Source: Monomorium pharaonis
Lineage: Eukaryota; Arthropoda; Insecta; Hymenoptera; Formicidae
NCBI RefSeq assembly: GCF_013373865.1
Contig: NC_050468.1
Location: 11,966,510 to 12,030,509 of the forward strand
DNA length: 64,000 bases
Direction: 5' to 3'
In this document: in pieces, positions 30,553-63,855 of the stretch
How positions within the stretch are numbered: position 1 is the first letter of the stretch
Layout of the letters: every line of letters begins with the position of its first letter
Notes under the pieces: model-generated
What the model was told of the DNA's origin: nothing
Seen by the model: only the letters and a program-made list of their open reading frames with translations
Databases searched by the model: none
Translations under genes and position numbers: made by a program

Positions 30553-33500
30553 CTGATGCCGATAATGTTCTAGCATTGTCTCGCCAAATTCATCAAAAAT
30601 GTTACAAAATATTAAGAAATGATAAGTTTTGCTTATTGCTTTATCAATTGTAATTTAGAGCTATATTTATCTTAAAAAATCTAAATGATAAAATATTATC
30701 AAATTATTGGAGTTTATGTGCATATTGATTTTTTTGTATGATGATTGTTACATAAAAGTTGCATGTCTGTTGTCTGTATCAAAGAGTCAAGTTCAAGTTC
30801 GTAGAGAACACATTAGATTTTTTATTAATTACCTTTCGAAACGAAATGGCAAGTCATCGAAAGTACTTTGCCAAGGTAGTCACTAGAAGCATGCATGAAT
30901 ATGCATCAAATAAAGATTATAATCTTTAATCATGAAGGATCGATTTGATAGAGATTGATTCTTCGTCTCTTTGATATGAATGGGCACCAGACCGTTGACC
31001 ATTAGCATTTTCATTTGAACTACACTTGAATTACAAGGAATTTTTGAGCACACAAAAGATACAGAAGAGCACACAAAAACAATAGAATAATCTTTAATTA
31101 TATTATTGTGTTATTTTTATATGTTTAAAAAAAATTACTTGCAATATAAAAGTTAACTAAAAATAAAGAAAAATAAATATTTACAAGTGCAGAAAAATAA
31201 TTCATTCTATACACGAAAGGATCACTCGTGACTCAAAATAAATTTTTGATTCATGTACGAATTTAATTCGGCATACCAGGTCTGCCACCTAGCTAGATGC
31301 CATATTTTTTAGGAAGAAATTGTTATTTTTGCCAATGTTCGTAATGTTTTAAAGAAACCTAATACACAAAACACAAATGATTCTATCGTATGTACAAAAA
31401 ATTAATTTAACTTTATTAAGGAAGAATAATTTTGTTGTATTTAAAAATTTAACTACATATATAATATATATTTTGTTTTTAGATTTGTATTTATCATAGT
31501 TTAACTTTTGAATAAAATAAGGTGTAAGGTATTTTTGATTCAAGATAAGCAAAACTAAAAACTAAAAATAAAGATAAATTAATACTCTTTCTTTTTGCAG
31601 GTAGAATTCTTAAAAGATTGTCTTAAAATATGTTCCAAGAATGTTAAAAATTTCTCTTAACGTTATTTTAGTGTTAGTTTGAAGCTATATTTATTGATCA
31701 TAATTTGGGAAGACTCACATATTTAATAAAATTGGAGGATATCTTATAGAATCAAATAATTTTATTGTTTTTTAAATCTTGATTACAGTACCAAACCATT
31801 GTTCTTATCAGCAGCATAATATCATAATTATTTTGTACCGAAAAGAATCAAAATTGAATAGAAAGCAGAAAATAAAAATATAAATAGATAGTAAAATATG
31901 AAATTTTTGTAAGAACTAAATATGTTTCATAATTTTTTGTGCTTTAATTTAAAATAAATTCTTAAAATATTAATATTAAATTTACAACTGTGATTTTATA
32001 TCTAAATATTATATTTCCAGAAGAAAAAATATAATATTTATACAAAGAGATATAAAAAAATATTTTTGTTACAAACAATGTGAAAAAATTTATAAATAAA
32101 AGAAAAAAAGTATTGCATTACATTTTATTTAATATTTTCTTCTTTGCTTTTATCATTAATGTTCCACAAGAAAAAGGTAAATTATTATATAATTATACAT
32201 TAAATAGATAATAAATATATACATAAAATTCCCTTAAAAACCAAATAAGTACAAGGTATAAATTAATTTTACTTTTTTAAATGGATCCTCAAAATGTTAT
32301 TCAAAGCTTAAAATTTTGTTCTTGTATCTATTATATATATCTAAAGAAACAAAATAAAATTGTCATTTACACTAGACTAAATGATTATAAGTTACTATTT
32401 TCCTGCAAATTTAACTTTATCAGGGGATTTATTTGGTTTTTGTACAAAATCCTTTTTCTTTTTGAAACTTGATATAATTATTGTAACATTAAAAAAACAG
32501 AATATTTTATTCATATAATTATATTTTTTTCAAATATAAAATATTGATTACGTTTTGTTAATCTGGAAACTGTGCTTTTAGATATTTTTTTTCAACGATA
32601 ATGTATGTGCGTTTTACTATCGTATACGCAATTAATCGGATGCCTATCCGATTGATCATTATCGATTACATTGCGCAATATCCTGTCTCTGCGCCATCAA
32701 TGATATCATTCATGGAACGTTTTAACGTGGAATAAGTTACTTTTTTTTCATTGTTGAAGCGTTCAATTTTATACGTCCATTTGTTCGGAATTTATTACGC
32801 GAGGAAAGTGTAGGCGCCCAGACAGCGTTAATCAGTCTCATTACCGCGCAACGACCGTTCGGATCATTGAGACCTTGCGCGTCGCCTCGGCCCTTCTCCG
32901 CTGTTCTCTGCCCCCTTGTTCGTAAATTAAATATTTCGGTCGAGTCATAATTGAATCCAGGTCAACGGGGCTATTTCCCGACCGCGTTCTCGCTACTCGA
33001 AGTGCGAATCAAAGCGGACCTAGCAACACGCGCCGATCTTAACTCCGCGCGCGCGCGCTTATTTGGGACGGTGTGCGCTTGGTAACAACTTTTAAATCCT
33101 ACGTCGATAACAGCGCTACCTGTAACAACACCGACCGCGTGCGCGTGGTCTCGCGTCTCCCTTGTTTTCGGAGCGCGCCCGAGAGTCGCGGCGCCTCTCT
33201 CTCTCACGTTGTTGCACACAAAGTGCATGTGTCGCCGTCGCTGTCGTCGTCGTCGTCGTCGTCGTCCTACTCCCACAAAAATAACGATCCAATGGGAAGC
33301 GTGTAAACAATGGCTGCGGGCGCGGCGATTGGCCGCGCTGTCGTCAAGTCGACCGCCGCCGGCCAATCGGCGGGGCCGGCCGCCGCGGCGCCGACGGAAA
33401 GCGGCGGCGCACTGTCCAGTGCCCCTCCGTCCCCCGTCGCGGCCGCACGTCGAGCATTCAGTAGACTCGGCCATTTCTCTCGCGAAGCGTAGCGACTCGC

Positions 33501-33584
33501 TCAGCCGCGCGACGGGTTTTTTTTTCGCGACTGCACCGTGCGGGTACTCCCGGAAGTTTTGCAAAAATAACGCGACGCAAAAGG

Positions 33585-53874
<20,290 letters not shown>

Positions 53875-53979
53875 TTTTGCCTTCAACTCCTAACTCCGAA
53901 GTAAAAATCGTCCGATATACATACCCACGAGATTATAGTGGAACTTTATCGGTGGTCGCTGCTCGCGGCGATTATGGGA

Positions 53980-54013
<34 letters not shown>

Positions 54014-54057
54014 GTGGTCACCGAAGAAGCGAAACCATCACACATTAAGTCTATTTT

Positions 54058-54146
54058 TTTAGTTGCACTGCTGCACTGATGCAATAAGTTAGAATGAGAG
54101 AACGTATACTTGTCTTACTTTAACTTATTGCACCAGTGCAGTAGTG
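54058..54146 (+). ncRNA. Candidate precursor hairpin in FBXL20 3' region
   Basis: The 5' arm (AGTTGCACTGCTGCACTGAT then GCAATAAGTTA) pairs with the 3' arm (TAACTTATTGCACCAGTGCA then GTAGTGTAGCT) over about 35 bp, with three G-U pairs, one A-C mismatch and a loop of about 20 nt. The 3' arm contains UAUUGCAC, the 5' end shared by the insect miR-310/92 group. Outside that seed it does not match any microRNA I know. A small palindromic MITE is an equal alternative. Confidence 0.35.
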
Positions 54147-54385
54147 TAGCTAAAAAGAATAAGCCAATTGATAAGTGAGAACGGGACTCGTTGTCAATTG
54201 GAAATCGTTAAATCGATTCAAGCTCCACACGCAACGAGTGAAGTACGTCACCATCATCAACATAGCCACTGATGCTACTACTGCAATTACTACTATGACC
54301 GTTGCTGCTGCTATTGCTGCTGCTGCTGCTATTACTACTATTATTACTACTACTATTACTACTACCGCTGTTATTACTACACTTA

Positions 54386-54432
<47 letters not shown>

Positions 54433-54433
54433 T
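54386..54433. repeat. (ATT)n microsatellite
   Basis: About 16 consecutive ATT units, next to imperfect CTG and ACT triplet runs at 54300-54380. ORFs with poly-Leu or poly-Ile arise from these. Confidence 0.95.
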
Positions 54434-57229
54434 CTATTTGTATTCCGTTATCTCGATAGTAAGTGCATTGTCACTATTTCAGTTTATATATTTGCGTGCG
54501 GAAAGTTAGTCTGCAAAGGAAAGAAATTCTCAGGTTTCTTTAGCGATATCGTTTTCTATGATCTTCATTTAGCATTCGTCCACAGAAGGAAATGACACGC
54601 GCGCGTTCTCTGAGCTGCTCGCGATACACACGACAACACGATGTATGCGAAAGCGAGCGTTTGATTAGCGTTTGGACGCGTATTTTCCTTAGCGCTACGC
54701 GAGCAAGTTTATCGATTTACGTTGCTCGATAAACACGAGATACTTATTTTAAGATACGCGTAAATGTCATAAATATCTTAATGAGCACCCGCGCGCGCGT
54801 TCTACCGATATGAGAAGTGGAAAAAGACGGTAGTTTTAAGGGGCAATGGAATCAAGTGTAATAATGCGTGCAATTGTATCCAGAAATCGAATTTCACACA
54901 CATCTTAATGTGTAATCATGTAGCAGTTTCTCAACGAACACTGCCTATAATGCTATTGATAAACGAAAAAAAAGAAAAAAAAAGGAAAAAAAAACAAATG
55001 CGGTTTAGCGATTGCGAATCGAATCTCGTCGTAATATTTAGGATATTACTATCGTTTATCGTATAACGTAGACATACACACCGACCAAAGTGCGGCTCGG
55101 TGAAAGTGTTTCTTCTCGGTGTCTGTTTAAAAGTATTAACAGATCGCGCATACCGTGATTACTGAGCGACACCTACGAATTTCTTTCCTTTCGTAAAAAA
55201 AAAAGAAGAAAAACGAAGAAAAAAATAAGAGAGAGAGACAAAGAAGAATTCGTGTTGCGCGAAATTTTTCGCATTAAGGGCGCACAACTTTCAATGACGG
55301 AAATTTCGACGTATTGTGATCGTGAATATACACATACACTCGAGACAGAGTGAGAACGGGAGGAGGATCACTCGAGTGTCGTCTTTGAAGACCCGTACGA
55401 CTCGACCGCCGCTAGCACGTGACTTGTACAGCGGTGGCGCGCGAGAGAGCTGCATTTTACATCGATTCGCGGGCAGACGGTATTTAACGCCCGTGTATCG
55501 TACACCCTCGAATACCCGTGTAAAACGTAAACACCATTTTTCCTCGACCCGGACATCTATTCTATTATTTCTCTGTTTTATATATTATCTTGTTTTTTGT
55601 TTTTCTTTTTGTAACTTGTCATGGACTAGGAGAGCACAGACTGACAAACGAATCAAAGCGTTAATGTGTTAAACCGATTAACTTTGTACCGGCGGCGAAC
55701 AACGCTGGTGCTTTTACTTTTTAAGCCTAGGTTTAAACGAAAGAAAAACGGAATGGCGGCAGTATCATGAAGCCACGGATGTGTCGCGAAGAGAGCAGGG
55801 ATCGGCAGATCTTTACGCGCAATCTTCGTCAATCAATCCCGAATGCTCCGTGACTACAGTGTCGATGTGCCCGATGGTGAGGAGCAAACAAACAGAAACA
55901 AAACAGAAAAGACGTTTACTCTCTGACCCAGTGCTTGTAAAAAACCCCCGATTGTAAATGATCGGCGCCGTCTCTCAATCGGAACACGGTATCGTCCGAT
56001 GAAGCAGCCGATCTTTGTCGCGGGATCTTGGGGGACGGGCCGCGTTAAGCGGACATGAAAGAAGAGACGAACAAGTTCATAACGAGACAAGTGAAATGTC
56101 GAACATAGTTTTCCGAGGCTTGAGGAAAACGGACCACGGGAAGATACGAGCAACCTCTATATATGTGGATTACGATTTCCCATTTGATTGTACGTGAAGA
56201 AGCTTTTCGGTGTAGCTTCTTCGAGAGAGAATTCTCGCGGCGAAATTTACGGCGGATTTGAGTTTCGAATCGACATAATTTATTTTGAATATAAAAAACA
56301 TTGAAAACACTCATACACGCGCGCGCATACACGGCGTGTACACACACAAACACGTACACATATATTGGCTATATTTTTAGAAGCGAACCCTTGCCAGATT
56401 TTTATAAAAGCAGCCGTGGACGCATTTTAAACGCGTTAATGGCCAATCCAAGACCAACGCGCGAAATTTTTAAAAGCGGTCCAGTTTTGAAGTGCAATAT
56501 CCGTCAGACGCGAAACGCGCCTCGTTTTCCTTCCTCTTGTTTTTGATTTCAGAATCGTAAATCCGGTTAATATCGCGACATGACGTGTTGTCGCGTTAAG
56601 CAAAAAAAAAAGAGGGGGGGGGGGAGAAAGAAACACGAAGTATCGATTGTTAATCCTTTGGTAGCGTATAAGAGACGTACCGCGTATAATATTGAAGTAT
56701 CTAGCGTGTAACAGAAAAAAATAACGGATGCGGCAACCTAGATATATAATACAACAGTAAATAAATATATAGATAAGATATGTTTTATACGCTGCATGTC
56801 ATCCCTAGTGGAATAACGTGATCATTGTAAACGTGTCGTTCGAAGTCAGATTAATAATTACCAAGCGATGTACGATTATACGCGCTCATGACGTAACCGC
56901 GATGATGCAGGACACATGAAACACATACACATATACACACCCACAATATCTACATACACATCATACGCGTACTGTCCGCAAGGCTTTCCGACCTCTCGCG
57001 AATCTCGGTGCGAGTGTTTGCATTCCTTCTTTGAATGGAATTATTTTCTACGTCGCGGCTACATAGATTTAACTGCGCGAATTCTCCGAGAAGAAATGGG
57101 CGGAACTCTTTCGCATTGAATTAATCTTTAGCGGCGACTATATATTGAAAGAAAAATATTTAACAGAGATGGGATATAGTTTTTTATAATAACGATTTGG
57201 TAATAATGTTACAATTTTTTATAATGGTA

Positions 57230-57415
57230 ATGATAACTAGGGTTAGAATCACTTTTGACAAATAATTTATTATTACGTGTTACTTATTGAAAAAGAAACT
57301 TGTTAGTTGAGTTGTTACCTAACAAGTTACTTTTTTCAACGAATAATGCATCTCAGTAACGAATTAACAAATATTTATTAGAAGTGACTATTCCAATTCT
57401 GACATTACCATTAAT
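57230..57415. repeat. Inverted-repeat (possible hAT-like) element
   Basis: AGGGTTAGAATCACTT at the left and the complement of the right end (CAGAATTGGAATAGTCACTT) pair. TAATGGTAATG lies outside both in inverted orientation, and AACAAGTTAC-type words repeat inside. No clear 8-bp duplication, so the class is uncertain. Confidence 0.4.
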
Positions 57416-57477
57416 ATTATGAAAAACTCGAATATCATTATATTAATTCGTTATTATAACAAAAGTAACGATGACTT

Positions 57478-57622
57478 GGGCCGGTATTCAAAGTCGGATC
57501 TTATATTTAAGATTATCTTAAGACTGTCTTAAGATACCATCAGCCAATCACAGGCCCGTATTAGCATCTTAAGATATTGCTTGAGACGATCTTTAAATAA
57601 GATTCGACTATGAATACCACCC
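57478..57622. mobile_element. 145-bp MITE with GGGCCGGTATTCA ends
   Basis: GGGCCGGTATTCAAAGTCGG at the left and the complement of the right end (GGGTGGTATTCATAGTCGAA) match, followed by ATCTTA on both sides. TCTTAAGA blocks fill the interior. The ends resemble PIF/Harbinger MITEs of arthropods (recognition from memory); the expected 3-bp TWA duplication is not clear. Confidence 0.65.
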
Positions 57623-58039
57623 TTATTCTTGTCCCTGATATTTTATTATTGGTGACTATAATTGAACGTTAAAGTAATTACGATTAAAAATTTTGTTTTT
57701 ATTAATACAAAGAGAGGTAAAATAAGGGAAATAAATTCTAAGAGAAAATGTTCTCTATGTAATAATAACATATAATGTGTTATTTTAAAAAATAATTGGA
57801 AGAATCATAATTAAAATATAGTTAAAAGTGATAATTTATAATCACTTTCGATGCTACTTATATTTAAAATATAATAATTACAATCGTTTTTGTTATTGTA
57901 ACATTGTATATTATTATTACTAATTATTATTACTAATATTAAGCAGTAACAACTATAAAAATGGAGTTGTTAACCATAATTTTATTTTAGCATTCAATTA
58001 TATTATAACAATTCACAAATACTAAATGTTGCTCTCAGA

Positions 58040-59110
58040 GCATTCAAATCATGAGATTTATTCTCCGAACGAGCAAGGAGCGAAAGGGTTCCGCGGTCGA
58101 CTGCCGCCCGGTGCGCGGGCTAAACTTAAAATACAAAGTCAATCGCAGTGCCTGAAGTGTTACGAAGTTAATCCGTGTAGTCGTGTCGAGCGTGAGTTCT
58201 CTCGCGCGCGACAGATTGTAACGCTAACGTAGAACGATGTTTGGCTTAACCAAAGTGTAGCGCGGCATCCGAGCGTCAGGCGGCCGGCAGGGTAAGCTGT
58301 AGCGCGCATCGACGATTTATCCCCTATCGGAGAAGATTCGCGGAGACGTCTATTACATTTATAGTAGTCGTCGTCATACTGCAGTCAACCGGGATATCAT
58401 CGCCGTTAATCGGGTTGAGGTTGCGTTGGCCCGCGACCTCGATTAGTCTGCGAGAGATGTGAGAGCCTTGTCGGAAAAAACTTTGACTTGGAACGTGCGG
58501 GATTCGCCCGGACGTTCTTCTCAAATTCTGCGATACCTGTCTGAATTTCCGCGAACGGGGGAACAAAGTACCGTTCACACTTTCGATGATCGCCACTTAC
58601 AGTTTAATCAATTGTAATAATCCGCAGTTGTCACCGTTCGAATCGTGTTGTAACGGTTTAATTAAGCAGATAAGAGATCGAAGCGTTGATGTCGCTGAGT
58701 GATCGTGCAAGTGTTTGGCTGTGCAAAAGAGAGAAAGCTGATTAGGTCTGAATAGGAAGGCTGTGAATAGGCTGAGAAAAGAGGATAGGAAGGGAGAAAA
58801 AAACAAGCGAGAAAGAGAGAGAATGCGAATGAGAGTAAAGAATGAAAGGGCGAGAGGGCGTGTGAAAGAGAGAGGAAGAGCGCGAGGGAGATAAAGATAT
58901 TAATCGAAGTCAGCGAAAGTATCCCCGGTATCCGCTGCGTGTATCGACGGATTAACGCGATCAGTCTCGCAATAGTCGTGACATACCGAGGACGATTCGG
59001 AAGCCGAATCGGCTCGACCCGCGCGTTATCAATCAGCCGTTTATTTTAAGAAATAAACGAAAACTCCAAAAACGTTTCTCATGTACAACAACAATAACAA
59101 CAACAGCATT
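58040..59110. promoter_or_regulatory. CpG-rich block, possible promoter or first exon of a neighbouring gene
   Basis: CpG-rich DNA (for example TCCGCGGTCGACTGCCGCCC at 58090) is set between AT-rich flanks. A plus-strand donor-like GGCAG|GGTAAGC lies at about 58290. Purine-rich GAGAGAGA-like sequence follows at 58780-58890. No ORF is convincing, so it would be a non-coding first exon of a gene extending right, or a bidirectional promoter. Confidence 0.35.
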
Positions 59111-61609
59111 CATGGTCTACACGTGTCGGCCTACACGTGCCTCCCGACAACCTCGACAATCTCGGCTTTCGAGAGGACGTCGTCGAAACAGGAAATAAAA
59201 GAAAAAAAAAAGAAAAAAGATAAGATGAAACAGATTCGCGTACGAATACTGTAGCTAATTATATTGACACTTCGCTGCTTCGAGAAGCTGCAGTCTACCA
59301 TGTATATATTTTCATTAATGTATGTATAATAAAATATATTCGAGACAAAAAATCTGTTGACCGTTATTCCGAGCGCATTATTCCATATTTCCATTACGAA
59401 TAACGAAAAGAATTTAATCGTGAGAATCGCACCTGTGCAGTGGAGGGAGCTCGCGGAACCTGAGAAACGACGCTCGCCATTGTCTACCAAGGTCGAAGAC
59501 ACATGTGGCTATGAAGTCATCAAGGAACTGTTTTCCGTGTTCTTGAAAGGAGATTAGACGCCTATGCTTTTTTGAAAATTATAAAGACGCGATGGAAGTG
59601 AATTTTATCCTGAATTCAACGGAGTTGAAAGAAAATTATATTATTTGATATGTGTTTTATTGTTAATACCTTGGAATCTTGTTTTAGATATGAAAGAAAT
59701 TAAATTATTAAGCGCTTAATTAAATTTTTGTATTGTAAATAATTAAGAACACGTTCTATTGATTGATCTTACTGCATTGTTCTGTCTAAGAATACGTCAC
59801 TGTTCTACTAATGTGATTATTTTTTCGTATATGCATCTTTTTGCACAAAAGAATATTTACACATCATAAACACATATAAGATTGCTATTTACATACGTTT
59901 TTTGATGTGGCACAACCAAACAGCAGTGAAAATCGGAAATGAGAGATAGTCCAATTATAACGTTTCGGCGTAACATTAGATGATCTTTTACTACTTAACC
60001 TTACATGCTACGCCTCGCAGAATTAAGAAAGAATTAGATAACCGGAATTATAAACTATTAAGTTGATGCAAAAGAATAAATTTTTTTTTTATTTTTGAAA
60101 TGGTTACTGTGAAAATGTTTAGTACTTATTGAATTATAACAATTATATGTTAAGATAGTGGTTCGTCAATTGAAAAAAAGAATTTGGCACGGTTTCAAAT
60201 AAAGGAGACTGGAGGAGATTCGCAGCTAGAGTATGTAGTATGCAAATTGTTTTGTTTATATACTTATTGTGGAAAAAAAACCAGTTTAAGTGGGATCATA
60301 AAACTTTTTTTATAAAGATATTTATCTTCAATTCTCATTAAAATAGAACAAATATTATAGCTAAAAGAAAGAAAAAAATTGGTTTGAGAGATCACATAAA
60401 GTTTTAGACTTTCTTAAAATTTTCTTTTGACATTTTTTACTGTGAATGAATGAACTTACGTAATGCAGTATTTAGAATAAAGTTTCTTGCAAATATTCGA
60501 TACACGGTTTTGTATAATAAAAGTAAATTTCTTTCTAAAAGTGAACTTAACAATAAAACAAACTTTATTTTTAAAATTATTAAAATGAACATATGGGAGA
60601 CCAGAAGACTAAACAAATTCGTTAATTTAGTTCATAATATGTTCGTATTTATTTCATATTTTTACATTTGTTACGCATATATTGACTTACTTTAATATAT
60701 AATAATTTAAGTGTGGCTGCGATAAATATCAAGTATATTTATATAAAATGGTTTTTTTCAAAGTTTAAATAAAATTTTTAACATTTAAATATTGTATAAT
60801 TTCTTGGTTTAATACTCTTCACAGAGCATAGTTATATGTATTTTATGTAATGCTGATTTGCCCCGAACTATCAGCGCGCCTGGCCGGGGGCAGATACACA
60901 GTCATACTATGTGTTGTTATCTTAATTATTACTGACGAAACTATGCAATACCGTTTACAATATTGTCGATAGGATCAAAATGTAGAGAAAGATTGTTTCT
61001 ATCATTGCTACATAGTACTTTAATTGCAACAAATGTTTAAAACTATGTATTTTATTTATTTTATTGAAATTCTAAAAAGTTAATGAACTTGCTCCGGTCT
61101 CCTCTATTTATTACCAAAATTTACCAGAAATATTAGAGAATACTTCAACGTAATTAAACAGAGAGATTTGAATAGTATATTCAACGAGTTACCTTTCCAA
61201 ACACAACAAAAATCGTCATAACATCAAGATGATTCCAAAATAATGATTAAAAATGTTTGGTCAATTACGATTTATTTTGTGTTATTTTGACTTTTTCATG
61301 ATTTGTTGTTTTGCTTGAACAAAAAAAAAAAAATATTTTGTCGATAACGTCATTGTACGGATTTCGTCTCGAGTGATACAATTTTACTGCATTAATGCAA
61401 TGTAAGTTAGAAGTGATGACTCAATGCAGAGTCAAAACGATTTTTAATCTAGATTAACATTTTCTAAAAAAATATATAGATTGTTATTGCAGTAAATACT
61501 AACACTTTGCTTGATTTATTTGCCTAATTCAATGTATTTTAAATTAATAAATTGGTTAATACTCGCTACATATATATAAATTAGTTGACATGGAAAATGA
61601 CCATACATT

Positions 61610-61729
61610 ACACAGGCACACAAAAAAAGGAGCAATTCTAACACTGAATTCGTGTTCAGCACGTCAAAATACATAAAGATAGTCTAGAGGAGTATTTTAT
61701 TCAGACAACTTCTTTTTGTGCGCCTGTGT
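61610..61729. mobile_element. 120-bp MITE with ACACAGGCACAC ends
   Basis: ACACAGGCACACAAAAAAAG at the left pairs with CTTTTTGTGCGCCTGTGT at the right. The interior reads GCAATTCTAACACTGAATTC then GTGTTCAGCACGTCAAAAT. A related copy lies at about 63750-63855. Confidence 0.65.
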
Positions 61730-63749
61730 TGCAGTTATATTATAATAATTGTAACCATATTTTCTCTAAATGTACATTCCGATAGACTTGACAATTATGC
61801 TTGCCAGGCATATTTGATAAATTTTATTGAAAGTGTGCTGCTTTACAAAAAAGATAGCAGCAATATAAGTTTACGTAGTTGTAATAATTATAAAGTTTTG
61901 ATATGTAGAATTAATATATTAGGATATTGTTTAAAATGTGTTGCCTCAGATTTTTATGTAAGCTTTTACTTAATGTAAATTTCATTTATGTCGAATAAAC
62001 AATTTTCAATTTAAAAAATGTGAGGCATTAGTTTTTGAACAATTCTAGTACAAAATTAAATAAACTTTTTGAGTTATTGCAACTAAAACGTTTTCCTGAA
62101 AATTAAAATTAGCGTTGCAAGTGAAATTTTTAATAGGAGATTGTTTAAGTTTTTAACACAACGTAACTTATAATTTTCGACAAATTATTATCTTGTGCAA
62201 TACCAATTTTTGAAATAATTTTTTTTAGTTAATTATTATGAAACTTCAACAATTCATTCTTTACATATAATTCAATATAATATGGTGTAACAAATCTAGT
62301 TAGAAAATTAATTTTTCTGAAAAAATTAGATAGGTGATGAGAGTGTTACAGTTTTTCATATGCAATCTAGAAATATGTAAGTTGTTTGCGAACAGCAATT
62401 AATTGGAGCGATAACTCTAATCGATAGATTACTTCTGCGAAAATAAAGAATAATATTATCTATTGAGTTACGAAGAACTAACTCATTATGGGTTTCATTG
62501 AATAATAAGTTATCATAAGTGTAAAAATAAAATGATATTATTATATCGATAAGAACTGTGATAAGAAGAATTGTGATACTTCTTTTAATAAAGATGTAAT
62601 CGTATCAAAGAGTCGTGAAAAATTCATCGAACGAGATAAGAGATTAAGGGAAAATCCAAATCCGTCATTCAGAGATACGATAGAATATCGTGCGCCAATT
62701 CATACCTGTAACGTTCATATGGCACGGCGACAAAACGACCGTGGTTATATTTTTAACTGTGTGTATATATGTCTGACCAATGCTAATTTCATAATTGATA
62801 CGTTGCGTCTCTATTGTCTAAATTTATTAACTAAGCTTATAAATTTATTTCCGATGATTAGTTACAAGTTTATAACTAATGACAATCATAGCTAAATTAG
62901 AAAATACTCGAATGTTTGGACGTATTAAAATGTTTATGAGAAAAAGGTTACATGAAAAGAATTTTTTAATATTGTATTTTTAATTATTGTGCAATGTTGT
63001 TTTATCAAAAAAATGGAAAAGTTTACAATACAAACATATGAAAGAAGAAAGTATAAAAAGTAAGAAATAAATATTTTTATATATAAGTTTCTTCCAAAAA
63101 TATATTTTAGTACTTTATAAGAATATCAATAATATACACCTATAAGTATAATACTTATTCTAGTAATAAATGTATATCTGATATAAAATCTGATAAAAAA
63201 AAATTACTGATGTAAAATCAATTATTCATCTAATCCAATTTGGTCTTATTTTAATATTTATATTGTTGTACTCACACACTTAATCTCATGCGATCGCTGA
63301 CGAATACTCACGAAAAATAAATATTTAGATAATTTTCTGAATAGAAACTTTAATGCCCATACTCAAATACAACATGTCTTGTCAGACTTCAAACAATGGT
63401 TGCTTAAGATTACTTATTTTTTTGTTTTAATGATAAGATTTAGATTTTTTGTTTTATACAAAACGAAATTTAGTACATTATTTCGACCGTAATATATTAA
63501 ACATATCAATGAATTTTTAAATCGCCTAACGGTCTACATCGGATCTTGGTGATGGATATAATTCTTTTCACTTTTAATTTTCTTAGCTTTATTTTAAACT
63601 GCGCGCCGACAGGATTAGTCAGACTTAAAACTAAGCTAAATTTTAATGCTCAAGCGCATTTTACAATCCCCCTCCCCTTCCTAGCTTCCCCGAAAAACTG
63701 TAAATTAATTTATTGCGAAAAATAATACTTTTTTTAAGAAAAAAATGAA

Positions 63750-63855
63750 GTGTAGCAATTCTGACATTGAATTCGGATTCAGCGGGTCGAAATATATAAG
63801 GATTGACTAGTCTAGTGGGCCGGACCAATCACTTTTTTTTGTGTGCCTGTGTAAT
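63750..63855. repeat. Relative of the 61610-61729 MITE, left end degraded
   Basis: Shares GCAATTCTGACATTGAATTC, TTCAGCGGGTCGAAATATAT and the right end TTTGTGTGCCTGTGTAAT with the intact copy. The left terminal repeat is not recognisable. Confidence 0.55.

Larger units (their letters stand above)
23641..33000. other. AT-rich intergenic region between the peritrophin cluster and FBXL20
   Basis: Apart from the mobile elements listed separately (24185-24322, 24461-25700, 26167-26707, 28058-28110, 28481-29663, 29964-30552), no gene can be supported here. ORFs are short, AT-rich and lack recognisable domains. Bases 25818-25945 are the far end of the duplicated unit. Confidence 0.5.
53875..57120 (+). 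other. Probable long 3'UTR and downstream flank of FBXL20
   Basis: After the TGA at 53872-53874 the DNA stays moderately GC- and CpG-rich until about 57.1 kb, unlike intergenic DNA, and has no ORF with recognisable content. Several AATAAA-like signals exist (for example near 56758), so the true end cannot be fixed. It includes (CT)n at about 53985-54012, CTG/ACT triplets at 54300-54365, and (ATT)n at 54386-54433. Confidence 0.4.

Noticed and set aside
58324..58806. Minus-strand ORFs of 90 and 69 aa in the CpG-rich block
   Set aside because: No domain, no conserved motif and no start context; likely chance ORFs in a GC-rich promoter-like segment.
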